Shown here piece by piece: positions 1-15,200 of a stretch of 64,000 nucleotides of DNA. Location of the stretch: NCBI GenBank assembly GCA_936440205.1, contig OW387135.1:22670792-22734791 (forward strand), in the 5' to 3' direction. The position numbers were made by a program, and so were the translations under genes. The first letter of the stretch is position 1, and the number at the start of each line of letters is the position of its first letter. The notes under the pieces were generated by a model. The model saw only the letters and a program-made list of their open reading frames with translations. It had not been told where the DNA came from and did not search any database. The DNA comes from Lepidonotus clava. Its lineage: Eukaryota; Annelida; Polychaeta; Phyllodocida; Polynoidae.

Positions 1-43
1 GGGCTATATAGGAATAGTCCTGCTTACCATATATCCAAGTTAC

Positions 44-124
44 CGTGATGGCTTTTGAGAGGCCGACAAGGAGCATCAGATAGGCAACATACGAGTCCAT
101 CATCTGGAGGACATACATTCCACC
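44..124 (-). CDS. SLC6 exon 11 (TM10)
   Basis: Encodes [20 protein letters not shown] then GLSKAIT, the typical [12 protein letters not shown] segment. Acceptor tgtccag, donor gtaacttgg. The remaining C-terminal exons are outside the window. Confidence 0.88.
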
Positions 125-3100
125 CTGGACAAATAAAAAGTGGGAATATACACCTTTCCCACGAACTTACGCAGTGAGCCCTCGCATAGACGCCTTGTAC
201 CCAACAGTTTGAGCCTGGTCCCATAGGAAACCATGCCCCAACCATTTGGTTCAGGTCTATCCTCTAGCAGGGCGCCACGTTATTGAAAAAGGTGTTTAGA
301 ATGTATATGGCAGAAGCAGGTCGAGGGAGGGGTGTTTGGGGGTCCCAGAGATCCTGACACTTCTTTTTGATTCAGTCTTAAACTAAAGAAAGATGCTCCG
401 TAATATGTACACGTTTTAAAGATACTAGTAACTTGTAGTCCCAGCAATGCTACCTGCATGGTGCATTTTCAGGGGATCCCCCTATGTGCTACTTACATAC
501 TGCTGTGCAGGGGAGACAGTTTGTCAATTCTTACTATAGAAATGCTATGTGACGTCGTTGTATCAAATGGTATAATCATATTTTCCCCATGCATTGCCAA
601 TATCAAGATATACATTTTCTGAGGAAAAAACACTGAATGATTTTTATAGGAATTTTATTATTAAAAGACCTATAGCTATGGTCTGTATTGTTTCTATTCC
701 TCCAAGTGAAAAACAACACAATGAATTTAAGATTACTTTTGGTTGTACATTCTTTGAAATTCTGAGAGTATGTAACAAAAATATCACTGCAACTCAATTC
801 CTGCTTGGTAGGAAGTATTTTTGATATAGTCTGTGGGTGCCCCACAGGGGCGGATCCAGGGGGTCCTGACCCCCCCCACCCCCCACCCCCCCTTTTTTTT
901 GGGGGGGGGGGGGGGGACACTTAAACATGATAAAGAGAAAAGAAATGTCGCTCGTGTATGCAAAAATGCACGACGTTTCAGTACTTATCCTTTATATGGA
1001 TCCCCTCCTTTCCGAAATCCTATATCCGCCCCTGCCCCACCTCCCTTTTTTCAGAGTCCTTCATCCAGACCTGAAGGGAGGTTTCCATTTCCGGAGTTAA
1101 AACGATATTTGAAATTTTGAATACAAAAATACACTACATAATTCTCCTGTAACATTTAATCTAACCTGAACAAATGTGCATCAACCAAAAGCCTCAGTTA
1201 TTGATTATTTTCTTCAAACGTTCTATATCAATATATAAACAGGTGGATTACAATAGTTTTCTTACCAAAATTATGTCGAAAAATTGTCCAATTCAGGCAG
1301 ATGTTGTAAAACCAGAATACAATTCAAACAAACTATATTAGCCTAAATGTAATGTTCAATGCTATAATGTACTGGATATATACTGTTGGAAGATCTTGTA
1401 CCTACAGGAAATAGTGAAAAAAAAGAACGTTGCTATCTTTTTTTAAAAAGAAGGGTACGAACATTTGTAGTGTAGATCAATCCTATGAGAAAGAAGACAC
1501 CAAGTACAGCTAGCAGTAGTAAAGTGTGATATAGCTTCTTTTTTTGGAGGCGAGGTGGCAGTTCTTCGAGGAGGACCTTCTGGATTGTAGCTATGATTGA
1601 AACCTGAAAATATATGAACATGGTTTATTTTTACCTGTACATTAGAAGAAACGTAAATCGCACATGGGAGAGGAATTGATATGCTTTTAAACAATTTAAT
1701 GTGGTCTTGGTGAACAAACAAGTAAAACCATGAAAGTACATGTATGTTTATTGCTAGCATACATATCTGGCTATAGACCTTTTTCGCGGCCTCCTAGCGG
1801 TATATAGTTTATGTCTGAACCTATGGGATATGGTTTCCTATGGAACAAGGCCTTACGTTTTTGTTGCAAGGCATCTATGGGAGGGTGAATTGCGCAGACT
1901 AATTAGAAAGCACTGTAGATATTTTCTTTAGTAACCATGCATGGATGCAATGACTTCATAGTCATAATATTACTTAAAATGCTTCTATTAACATAATTAG
2001 CAGACTCTCATTTAAACAACTATCAAATGTGAAAAAGTTAATTTCTGGTTTATTGCCTTGGGTCAGAACTTTAAGTACCACTTAGTTTCTGCAGGTAATT
2101 TTCCAAAGTTGGACAACATCATCATAAAGTATAATACCAAAACACTAGTTTCTTACCACTCCCAAATTGAACAACACCAACAGGAAATTTAATACAAAAG
2201 CACTAGTTAGGTTAGTTATCAAAGTGCCAACTCGCCAAGTTTAACAACATCAACATGAACAACATCAATATGAAATATAATACTAAAGCACTAGTTAGTT
2301 ACCACATACCAACTCCCAGGTTGAACAACATTAACATGAAATATAAAACTATAGCCCTAGTAAGTTACCACAATGCCAACTCCCAAGTCATACAACAACA
2401 ACACAAAGTATGATAGTAAAGCACTAGTTAGTTACCACATACCGACTCCCAGGTTGAACAACATTTACATGAAATATAAAACTAGAGCACTAGTTAGTTA
2501 CCACAGTGCCAACTCCCAAGTCATACAACAACAACACAAAGTATGATACTAAAGCACTAGTTAGTTACCACATACCGACTCCCAGGTTGAACAACATTTA
2601 CATGAAATACAAAACTAGAGCACTAGTAAGTTACCACAGTGCCAACTCCCAAGTCATACAACATCAACACAAACTTTTTGAAAGTATAATACTAATGCAC
2701 TAGTTAGTTACCACAGTGCCGAGTCCCAAGTTGAACAACATCAACATAAAGATGACCGACCACACGGGTGCTCGGGGCAGGCGGGCCAGGGCTGAGGTGT
2801 AGGCGATGAACGTCATGCCAGCACCTTAAAAAATAAAAAATACAATGAATTCATCTTTTTACATGTGGCAAATTTGTACGATCATAATTAGCATTCTCAT
2901 TCACCAATATCACCCAAACTCATCCACCTTAAACATGCAAACCAGCACATAACATGGTATGTTCTCTCCCTTGCTAGTTGTGTGTTTCATTGGTAACCCT
3001 TATCATGACACTTTTCTCAGGGATCCAAAGAAAGCTTTAGAGTCAAATACTAACCTGATTGCAAATTTTCACATTAGTAGATAACTAAAGCATTGAGAGT

Positions 3101-6100
3101 TGTTATAGGCATTACTTAGAAGATCAGCTGCATTCTTTTGGAAAAAATGTGCATTGCGAAAATCTTAATTACATAATAGTCAATAATTGCCCATCTTCAG
3201 ATACTCATCATTTTAAGTGCGTATAGATAATTATATCTTAAGAAAGGGACAAAGTACTAGTACCATGTGAAACCAAAAGGAGATTTTCCAGATGTCACAT
3301 GACACATTATAAAGTCTTTATAGAAATATCATGCACCACCTTAAAGGTTATGGATGGTATAGGTTGATTACATGAGCATTCATACAAAATTATCGCAAGA
3401 AATAAAGAGGCAAAGTGCCAAAATGTTATCGGTTCGACAAAAAACATTGTAAATGGTATAAAATTGTGTAACATCAAATTGCCCCTCTGATTCTGAAATG
3501 ATTATGAGCAATAATCAGAGAGCCGAACTGACAGTGATAGACCTTAAAACAAATCTCTGGTCAACCTCACCTTCGTGAAATAATTATTTCTATCAAAAGG
3601 TGAGATAATAAGTGACGTAATAATTCATCTAGTACAATGATATAATTATGGTTTATGTTTCTTGTTCAGCTTTTTCATGTGTCTATCCCTTACTTTGAAC
3701 TCCAACTTGTCAGATAAACATCAAGGGAAAAAAAGACAAGTAAAAACGTGACCATACACCTTTTCCATGAAAATGCACAGTGGACCCTCCCATAGAAGCC
3801 CTGTTCCCAACTATTCCCATTGAAACCCATATCCCAATTGATCGTTCAGACCTATTCCCCTAGCAGGGCGCCACTTATTTTAAATAGGTCTATAACGGCA
3901 TAAAAGATAGACTGCGAAATGATAAACCATAAATTTATAAGGGAACCCACAATAACAGTAAGTAAATTTGAATCCACTGCAAAACTGAAATCAAGATATA
4001 TCCTGGAGAGTAGACAATTATATCCAAGAATTCTGTTTCTTACCTTTTCCGACGACGTCATCGATGGAAACTTGCAAGTCATGGGCCATTAGGCCAAGTA
4101 TGGAGAAGACAACGACACCACATAACAAACAGGTAAGAGTGTCTCCGAGGGTCACTATGACAGAATCTCTGCAATACATAATCATGATATTATGAATTAT
4201 AGATTTACTTTTTTTAATAATGTGCATTTTGATTTTTGGTGTGACTCATGTCAACCATGCAAGTAACAATGCTTTCAACTTATTGACTTTGTATCTGAAA
4301 AGTTGTTTGTAATTAATTAGATAAATCAGGTAGATTTTGAATAATGTTTTATGACTTATGATTTTATGTGTAAGAGAGAAATATCTATTGATTCGTAATG
4401 ATCTCTCTTTAAGGTTATTTTGCAATGACACCAGCTATTCGAATTTGGTGACTGATTGTAATGCTTATGATGAGACTAATTGTAGTTTGCCTGATTAGCC
4501 TAATCAGGAACGAAAATGAGAGTCCTATTCCATAATAATTAGATTAGGGTGATACGTTTGCATGTAAAACGTGTCTTAACATTGTAGATCTGATTACTAC
4601 AATACCAAATGCTGAGGAGCTCTTTTAATGATCCAAAAGGATAGAGGGAATATGTCATGTGATCCACACAATGAATATTTCTGTGGACTAAAGACAATGT
4701 TCAATTTGACCTTAATTAGAATTGATAATTCATAAACTCACCGAAGACAGTTGTTGCGGAAGCGATTGTATGAGCCCAGAGTGATAAGGGACCCTCCTGT
4801 GCAGCCTAGGGAAAAGAAGACCTGCCCCACTGCATCCACCCACACCTATAGACAATAAACACTTGGATATCAAGATTTGTAAATAACATTTATTATCCAT
4901 TGAGTGATTCAATTAAAATTCTGGTCAAATCTCTTCACTTGAGAGACCGGAAATTGTCACAAAAAAAAGAAGCCACAAATATTGTGTTCCCTTTGAGTGA
5001 TGTGATCAGATATTTTCTGAAAAGAGGTATACTGTTTGGAGAATATTTGTCAATAATTGACATTGAATTTGTCATATTAAGTGATCTCTAATTCAATCCA
5101 AATTTCAGTTGCATCCCTTAATAGGTTCCCTCTTTATGCTGCGTTCCACTATTGGCAATAACGTTCAGTTACAAACATGTTACATATCATTAAAACCGTT
5201 TTTAGTCTTTGCTGCACAAAGTTATACATATAACAAATGAATCAGGTAAATTTTGACTAGCTTCATATTATCATTTATTGTGTCAAGGATCATAAAAGCT
5301 ACATTTAATGATCCCTCATATGGCTTAGTTTTGAATGACATTAGAACGTTTTGGGATGAACAGAATCTCAAACGATAACAAATTTGCATTACGATATTAA
5401 ACATTCAAAACATTCAGTTAGTGTAGTAATGTAATGTTTTTCACCTTCAGGCCCGCATACGCGGGGGGGGGGGGGGGGGGTGATAGGTGGCAGGGGTGGC
5501 GGGCCACCCCCCGTCCCCCCCACAAGGGAAATTTTTCAAGAAGTTCCACCTTTCTTCCAAAATTTCAATGTAAGAAATATTATCATTTGTATTCATAAAT
5601 GATTCTAAAGGCAAAATGTTCCCCTATGTAAACCAGTTAGAGTAATTTGTATACATGCGGTAACCAATAAGATATAAGGGAAAATGGCACATGGCACAAA
5701 GAAATGCTATACAGCAACAATTATCGACACTTGTTGCAATACTAGCACACAACTAGCTCTACTTTCGATAATCTAAACATTTAGATGACTCATTATTAAC
5801 TCTACATTTACTACTTCCTGGTTAACTATACCTAATTTGACTCCGAATACCTTGAACTATTGAGGTTTAATACCCTGTTAAAGTTAGGGGTGCTATTGGA
5901 TATAATATTGTTTGTGCTCATGGATATTAGCTAGCTCCATTCGCAGTCTATCATCTACCAGACTGTGTGTCCAATACATAACATAATTCTGCATTATGAA
6001 TGACATAACACTTTTGTGAAAGGTTGATGTTTATTAATCTCCAATAAGTGTTTGCTAGTGTCAAGATCTGCCATTGACAATGAACCACACAGGGGCTACT

Positions 6101-9100
6101 GGGGGCCTTTTCGTACCCGGACCCCCTCAGGGCAACTGCGCGGTATATATGAATGGTTCTGCCTACCTTACATCCCCTCCTACACTCTCCATTTAACATC
6201 GAGTGTCACACTCTTAGCCCTGATTCTTAGTTTTAACACTAGAACAGCTAAGTAAAAGTCTGGACTGACCATCTGCGTCAATACAATCTTTAGACTTAGG
6301 CCCCACTGACTCTTCATTGCTCTCCCTTTAAGGATATACACGAGGTCTTGGTATCTGATTCACTGTGCATGCACTGTTTGATAGTTAAAAAATTTAGTTT
6401 TAAATCAACACAAATAAAATGGACAGTATTCAGCTGAATAATTTTGTAAGTTTTCTGGCGTTATTAAGTTAACTCACTAACCACAAAAATAGAGGCCTAA
6501 AGCTTGGCAAAAAAACCCACAATAAACCGAATTCTTATTACTTTTCTTGGAACAAGTGTATCATAGTTACCATCAGACATGGATGGATATTGTTTTAATA
6601 CCGTGATTATAGACCTGTGCACCAAGAAAGGGTGACTTTAAAAGTTATGGAAAAGGGCATTTTTTTCAAACAACCATAGCTTTCTAGGTAAATGAGCTAC
6701 AGTATTACTTCATATACCATAGGATTCAGAATGAATTGGACAATCCATCCAGTCTTGTTTTGTAAAATATATCATAGAATGAAAACGTTCTATTTAGAAC
6801 CAAAGTCGGAAAAACGAAAAAAACTGTTACTATTAAGTCATGCAATCTGATTTGAGGCTCTATAGAAAGAATGTAATGTTTGTGATATGTGAAAATAAAA
6901 TTATTAGGCATATCTGTCTTTACTTGAAGATTACAATGATATACAATGTTAGTGGCTGTTATGTATATTCATAATTTTACAGCTAAATCTTTAAAAATTC
7001 AAAATGGTCAAAAAATGCAAAAATTGAAGATTTTAGATATTCTCTATGGGGATTTACTATAGGATTTGGTTGAAAATGCGAAAATTTGTGATATGAAAGG
7101 TTTTTTGCACATCAAATCACTAAAAATTGGACTATAATGTTGTATAACCACTTAAAGGAAAGACAATAATGCCTTCTACATCCTCAGGTATCCAATAAAT
7201 GAATCTAAAGTCCTATGGTGTGATTAACATACCTCATAAATGGCTGTAAAAGGATGAAAAAGTCAACCTTTCTTAGAGCATGGGTCTATAGATTAGCGGT
7301 TGTTTTTTTTAGAAATCTAGAGAAAAACAGACCAACGGTTACCATTTTTATAAAAATAATAACTAAGGCCGTTATACAAATTTGAGACACGGTTCCCTCG
7401 ACGGGAACGTTATGCACGCATATCTTAATTTTCAGCTCACTTGTATTATATTTATGTTCAAAAAGTAAAGTGAGTGAGTGTTGGGTGTTTTATGCCGTAC
7501 CGACAGCCAGGGTCATCTTCACGGCGAAAACCAGTTGGGACGAATTCTGTCTTTGGTGATCGAATCTATGAGATGAAGGTGACAGGGCGGGCAAACAGCA
7601 GGGGATCAAAACCCAGCGATCATTTTTGCTGTACCTCATCCCTTAGTGAACCAAGCACTGACCGGGAATTGAACCCAAAAACCACTTGGTCAGCGCAGGG
7701 TCCCCCCTATCGTCGCCTCATACGATCAGCAGGGGCTACTGAGGGCCTATTCTTACCCGGACCCCCACGGGGCTGTTCAAAAAGTAAAAGCTGAATATTT
7801 GTTTCTGTTTACGAATGACTTAATTCTGCATAAACTTGATTAAAACATACTTATATCACTGAATGGAGAAAAATATTGTTTCTATTGAAACCTTATTTGT
7901 GAGTAAATAGGCTACATGTGCCTGAATGATGCTCTTCCATGGACCTTAGGCTTTTTCATTAGGGTGGCGCCCTGCTAGCAGATATGTCAGAATCAATGAG
8001 TTGAGGTATGGGATTCAAGCGGACTGGGACTGGGCTGAGTTGTTGGGGACAAGGCTTCTATAGGAGGGTGCACTGCGCAAACTCGTGAGAAAGGTGTATA
8101 GGTTTGACCTGAGAAGGCTTCAGTGCCCCTACCTGATTTTTGTTGTGAACTAACAAATGTACCTACCCTGGCATTGGCTAGCTCTCCCCAGCGTGGTGTT
8201 AGAAAGTACACGATGCCCTCCAATGACCCATCATAAAGGACGCACTGCACCAGAAGCGCTATAAGGATAATGTAGGGCAGCAGTGCAAAAACGTACGCTA
8301 ACTGAAAAAATAAAATAAGCAACTATAACAAGCAACAAGGAGAGGTAGAACAAACAACGAATATTCTTTTTAGAAATGGGATAGTACACGTGGACGTCGG
8401 TGTGAATAGGCCTATTCCTCTTTCTGTTGCACCTTTCTGGCACCCTTTAAGAAATGGACATACCATCTCAAATTACCTATTATGATTGGAATGTTTTGTC
8501 ATTTTCATAATCTCTGAACAATTCTACTAGGTGTGCACACATTTTGAGGAAAATAATATGTATCATTAGGCTGTTTGTCATCAATAACTCACAAAATTAA
8601 ATGGATTTATAATAAATTGCAAAAAGTCCCTCTAAATTACTGTATCATGTGACTGGTCACATGTAATATCTATAATGTAAAAATAGGCAATGTCAAACCC
8701 ACCATAACCTGCAGTTGTCAGTTCAACTGTGATTGATTGTAACAGGATAGAAAAAGTGTACACCCAGAAAAGCAGCACCTAGCGCTGAGGTGTGTCAACT
8801 GTATAAATTGTCAAAATAAAAAAAATATATACATATATAGATCAATGAGTTTACACAGACTATCTAGGATCTAAAGTTTGTGTACACTCCCACAATAATA
8901 TGGGTACTTTTTGCATGATTTTCCCACAAGGTGGCAGGGTTGGGAAACCCCTCTATTACCTTGCCCCATGTCTTGATGCCCAGAGACAGAGTGAGAAACA
9001 CGAGGAGGAGAGTGAAGAGGACGCAGAGGACGATTGGCCACCGGGGTACCCCTATATCAGTGATACCTGATGACAGCTGAAGCATGTAGTTACTGCAAAG

Positions 9101-12100
9101 AAATGAAATATCTCAGAATATTATATAGGAATTTACTAGTCAACTTCTTATGCGGCCACCCTCTGGGGTGATGGCAATAAGAGATCTAGATGTGAGCGAT
9201 TATGAGTAGAAAATTGCACACACACATATATACAATATTTTTTTAAAGCAATCCGCGCCGTAGGCGCAACGGAGCGTAGCGACGTGATCGCTTTACCCCC
9301 TGTTCAAAATTCATGGAGGCCCCAAATCTTCAGGTGTCACATCATAAAATTGTAGTTTATGTATTTGAAAAAAGTAAATGCAGCATTCCTACATTACTAG
9401 ATAGCATTCTTCAGCTGATTATATTTTTGGAATACATTTGTATCTCATAGTGTTTTTTTAAATGGTTGTGAGAATAAGTTATTATTAGATTTATGCCAAC
9501 AGTTAGGTCTCACAAAGATGAGAGCCTCTTTTTGGTGTAGGCCTCTTTCTGTTGCAGTTTAAGTTTCAGCTATCAGCAGAGAACAACTTCCCAAAACCCA
9601 GCTGTTATCTGAACTCTGATTGGTTAAAAGTTATTGCAGCTATCAGCCGAGAACAAATTTCCCAAATCCTGTTCTTATCTGAACTCTGATTGGTTAAAAG
9701 TCGTCATAAACGTCGTTACGGCGACGGAAGTCGCCGCGGCGACGGACGTAGCCTGGGCCCACAGCCTCAATGTAACTCTTGCCAGTCTTGGTCAGGCCTG
9801 GTATACCAGGCTACGGCGTCGACGGGCGATGCGACGGACGTCGCCGTGGCGACGGACGTCGCCGCGGCGACGGATCGCTTTTTTTCCGCGGACACTACGC
9901 ATTTCTTGTTATAGGCGATGTTTTTACCCTACTTCTTCTAAAATGATGTCCTTTCCCATATTGCTGCCTACATACTGAACTTTCTTCAGGTCTTACCAAG
10001 AACCAGTGAAATGGGCCATAACCAACCTGTCCATCTGGCTGCTGTTTGTTAAACTGCTATCAAAAAGACCTGTGGGAACCAGTGAATTGGGTCATGACCC
10101 CATTTCTTAGTTCCAGCCTCATCCTCCATGGTGTAGTGGTTAAGAGCCTCACCTCCAAACCCAAAGGTTGTGGATTCGAATCCTGGCAAAGCCACTTGTT
10201 CTTTATAAGTATGGTCACATAAGAGAGGTGTTTCTAATAGCTGGTAAAGACCCATGTATGGTGTATGTAACCTTTCTAGTGATATGGGATATATATGTCC
10301 ATTTTAAACCATACATATCATTGGCATTGGCGTACAATCCTGTATACATCACTAAATGAATTTGATAATAAAGGTCAATAGGCTTGGAAGTATTTGATGA
10401 AACTATAATATTCCTACCAGTTAAGTTAAAGAGAATGTGTTGTTTGCATATATAGAAATGTGATATCTGGGAAAAAGCCCTGGAGGGGGTGTTAAGTCGA
10501 TCCTTAAGTCTCAAAGGAGCTTTAACAGTTTAAGTCATCATTCAATGGGGACAATGAGAAGGTCAATCAGAAGTTAAAGGAGTTTGGGCGCCTACTTTCC
10601 TATCCCTAAACCTCATCAAATTCTTCTCTATAGGGCTTATGCAAGACTATCTTCTCTGTATCCGGCATATTTGATTATATGTGATTATCACGCGTCGAAA
10701 TATCTATAATTATAATGTGCAATTATTAAGTTCAATTGCAGTTACACTCATATACAGAGTGTGACTGATCAAAGTGACCTACTTGAAGTATTCCTCGCTA
10801 GCATCCACTGGTTTTTCGGACATGGAGACATTTCCAGGAGAAATGCTTCCATTTTCAAACGCCGATATAAAGCTCCCATTGACATAACAAGCTTTGGCGA
10901 ACCAGGTACCATTGTGGGAGGTGCAATTCTTCTCCAAACTTAGTGCGTGTGTGTCCCTGCAAGCTTTTGAATTAAGATTTTTTTTTATTTGAGAGAAATC
11001 GATTTAAAAAGAAAACGCTTTGTGCTTATATAACATGTAATCTTTTTAAATAGTGGCCTCATATAGATGGCGATTTTTTTTCTCAAAGTAGGAAGATTTC
11101 TCAAAACCCCATAAACCTTTCCATGGTAGGCCTATTTTAATCAATTCATGGGCTAAAATTATAATGACAATGATAATGTATTTATCCACTTGAACCTCTT
11201 AGAAAGCTAAAGAAGTTAATACATACATATAACCAACTGAGAAGGGAGTACGAGGGTGGTTATCACCCCAAGCCAGGACCCAGATATCAGCCTGAGGCCA
11301 GGGCCTGAAAGGCCAGCCAAGGGCTGATATTGGGGTCCCGGCGAGGATTTATTGTACCTTTTCTGTTAGATCTGAGCTCCCAAGGAAGGATGCACAACAA
11401 TCAGTGATGGTGGGCCTGTGATGCTGAATATTTCTTTACGTTTTTTTCATATAACTCTTTTGATATCCATCAAATCCAAGAACAGTAGCAAGTGAAATAT
11501 AGCTAGGAACATTGTGCAGATAATGCATATGTTAGATTCTTTATTTCTTAATAATTTCATTTTTTTTTTTTTAGAAAAATAAAAAGTTTCTGGGCTGGCT
11601 ATCACCCCAGTTTATATCGCCCTGTACTAAACTTGTATCACCCTAAGGTATAATAAAGAATAATATAGCCATTCAGTCTGTTGTTGTAAGTATACACGAT
11701 TGCTCCATAAAGAATTAAGATTTCACATGTCTGTGTGTCATCCCTCTCTTTACACTACTGTTAGCACCAATTATTTGCAAAACATACTATACACTTCAAA
11801 AAGTACTATACTATACGAAAAGACTATACACTACAATAGTGATATACTAGAGCTACACTATAACAGCACCATACACTAAAATAGACACCTACATAGTTAT
11901 TCTTAGATATGCCGTGACTAATTGCTAATAAATGGTTTGCGTGGGTTGACGGAAGGTAGAGTTCTCTTGTTCCGAGCATAGCAGGGGACATGCCTCAGTA
12001 GTATCAAAATAGGAAGAAAGTATGGGTCAGTAGGCCTATAGGCGAAGTAGAGTTATACCAAACTCCTCATCTTAACTCCTCCAACCCTGAATTCCACTGA

Positions 12101-12170
12101 GCGATGTTTTCTGCCCGCATTTCGATATTTGCTCCTTTCACCCAATAATATGGCAAAATACCGTGCATCC

Positions 12171-12220
<50 letters not shown>

Positions 12221-15200
12221 AAAAGGAATTACCCTGAAAAACATTTCGAAGTCGCCTTCCTTTAGGGGCCTTCCATTTAGTACATACGCACATTTTCAAA
12301 AATCTTAGACCCCCACCACCCCCTTGATGCGTACATATACTAAATGGAAGGCCCCTTAAGTGCGTATGCAAACTGGAGGGTGGGTTGGGGTCTGAAAGTA
12401 GGGAGTTATATAGTTAAACCAAGGCCTGGCGTAGCATAAACGTAATGTATCTTTTTTTCATGGCTATTAGGCCTGTACAGTATTTTAAAAAATATTTTCT
12501 TATGAGTATACCATTCGACAGCTGTTCTGCAAAACCCTATAATTATCATTACCAAACTGTACAATTATACGAGTACTCTTATATATGATTGGGTAGGTTA
12601 GAGGTACGTTGACGTATCGAGATGCGTTGTGGTATCTAAAATTCCCTATCGTTGAAAAAGTGCGCACATATCTCTAAGAATCAAATGCATGTTCTAGTCT
12701 TGGGTGTCGGGGGTCTGCATTTTTTTTTGTAATTTGGCTTTTATATTAATAAAAAGAATCCATCTAATGTGGTCACACACTTAATGGAATATTACTTATA
12801 ATACATCATGATAATAGCATATTTATAATTAACCCCTATATCTATTATTTCTATTCATCAACAACAGCTGCAAAAAAAGTGAGTTAAATCTGCTATGTAA
12901 AATTCGGCCATATAAGGTTGTTGTCTCTATATAACATTCATACCTACCTTCTGTGTTCCACCAATTTCCACATGAATCCCAAGGCAGTTCTTTAGTGAAG
13001 GACGCAGCCATATAGAAAACGGTATAGGAAACTATGACAACATAGTACACGTCCACGTATAGGCTTATCAGGATGAGACACCAACCTACTCCTGTGGGAA
13101 AAAAAGTGAATAAATTTGTCAATTTATTAAGCAAAAACCATTTGCTGAATAGCAGACCTGTATATGGGGCCCTTCGTTGAGTCTTTGTATGGGATTGTGC
13201 TTAAAGCTATTCAATAGATATTGTAAAGGGATCGGGCTTAAGTTATTCAATGGAAATTGCATGGGACCGGGTCTAAAGTTATTCAACTGGAATTCAAAAA
13301 AAAAACTAATAGCATTTTGTATCCCGGAAAGTTGGATTAAAGTTACCTTAACGTTCGACTTTGAGTATGAAATACCATCTACTATAGGTATCTATCATAT
13401 CCTAAACTATTGGCAATAATACAAAATTAATGTATGCTCAGACTACCGCAATTACCATATGTGCATGAGTGAATGTAATTATACCTACTTATCAGGCAAT
13501 ATCTAGAGCAATACGCATTGAATAAGAAATAGCTATTTACAACACGATGATACACTCCTTAGGCCTACTTCATAAAGATGAAAATTTATTTTTAATCTTT
13601 ATTTTTCTTTTAAATTGGTGCAGAATCGGACTATAATCGCATCATTAACCCAAGACCCAGCTAATATACTCTTTATCTAAAACCCATATTCCACTAGGGG
13701 ATTTTGACTATCCGGAATTTGGCAATTTCTAAATTGTCATTTTAATATGAAAGGAAACCTCGCATGCTGCATACCATTTGAAAGGAAATGTGAAATCCTT
13801 TCTTATGATATGTAACATGCCTATACTCAATTGGTATTGCCACTGGCGATTTCTGAAATTGTGAGTAAAATCGGGTAGTGGAATACAGCCTTAACCTTGA
13901 GTGATGGGAGCAGCTCTGTAGCTCCTGACTGCCCCACTCCGGCCGTACTGCCCCATGGCCAGGTCAGCCAACACCTGGGGGAAACCGGCCACCAGGATCA
14001 TCAGCAGGAACGGCAGCAAGAAGGCACCTGGTAGGGGCAAAAAGTGAGTAATTGATGGAGGTTCTATGTCAACAGCTAATCAGGGTAATTTTCATGGTGA
14101 GAACAAGTTGGGATGAATTCCGTCTTTGGTGATCGTATCTGTGAGATGAAGGTGACAGGGCGGGCAAACAGCATGGGATCAAAACCTGGAAATCATTTTT
14201 GCTGTACCTCATCCCTTAGTTGTTAAAAAAGATACATTTTCAAGTGTTTGTAGCTTTTATGACATACGGACCTATGATCAATGATTTTGCCTATTACCAA
14301 AACTTTTAGTGTTATTGCAAAATAGTGTCAGAGAGGAATTATTAGGTGTAAAATTTATTCATGATAGACATAATTTCTGATCAAGAGACGCTGATCAAAT
14401 TTTCCCTGATCAGCTAAATAAGTTACAGAGATATGGGCCCAGCCTGTCCACCCCCTTCTCCAGGGCTCGCTCGGCCCCGCTCCCGCCTAGCCAGTAGACT
14501 TCATGGCAACAGACAGGCACCGTAACTTTATGTGGAGGCTTTCCGCTTGACTGCAGAATACGCGATATGTTTACGTCCTAGTTCTATTGTTCTCGCTGCC
14601 AACCATGCATATTGTCTTATATAATTCATTGTGCCTGTGAGATGAAAGCCTGCTAAAATGTTTGCATTACAATGTCAATTTCCCATGCAAGACAAACTTG
14701 TTGGTCATTGTCAAAATGTATATATAATGTCACGTCTATCATATATTCTTTACTAAATTTATACCTTATTCATAACACACCTCTCAAAACATCTCTACCT
14801 TTCATATCTCTATTGGGAGAGCACTTATTGTAGTGAAATAGTTTAATTAAATGAAATAAAAAAAACTATTGTTGTTATTGTGACATAGAGTGGTGGGCTA
14901 TATGAGCAATTTCAACTTGCCCTGTAATTTAAGCACCTGCAGGCTAATTTTGGTGTATTTTGTTGACAAAAACATGGGAAAATAAATAGAAATAATGCAT
15001 CTTATGGCAATATAAAACTATCTAATAAAAATATTCAGAAACTAACTTCAGAAATATGAAGTACATAGGGAACAAAAAGAAAAAGTAACTAACTGTACCA
15101 GTTTATCATCTAAAAGAAAAGATAATGTCACAAAAGATTATTTATAATATGCTTAAGGCTTATAACATGAAATGGACATGTCGACATATTTCCCACAATG

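Noticed and set aside
2143-2711. CRISPR-like array
   Set aside because: Units are contiguous and derive from a neighbouring exon; there are no unique spacers and this is animal DNA.
7474-7794. ~106-codon open frames inside SINE-1 (also 18170-18511, 47989-48318 and 50463-50684) encoding look-alike proteins
   Set aside because: They recur because the SINE recurs, run antisense to the element, and break in older copies; not genes.
10118-10205. Functional tRNA gene
   Set aside because: A and B boxes fit, but I cannot fold a proper acceptor stem or anticodon arm; a SINE head is more likely.
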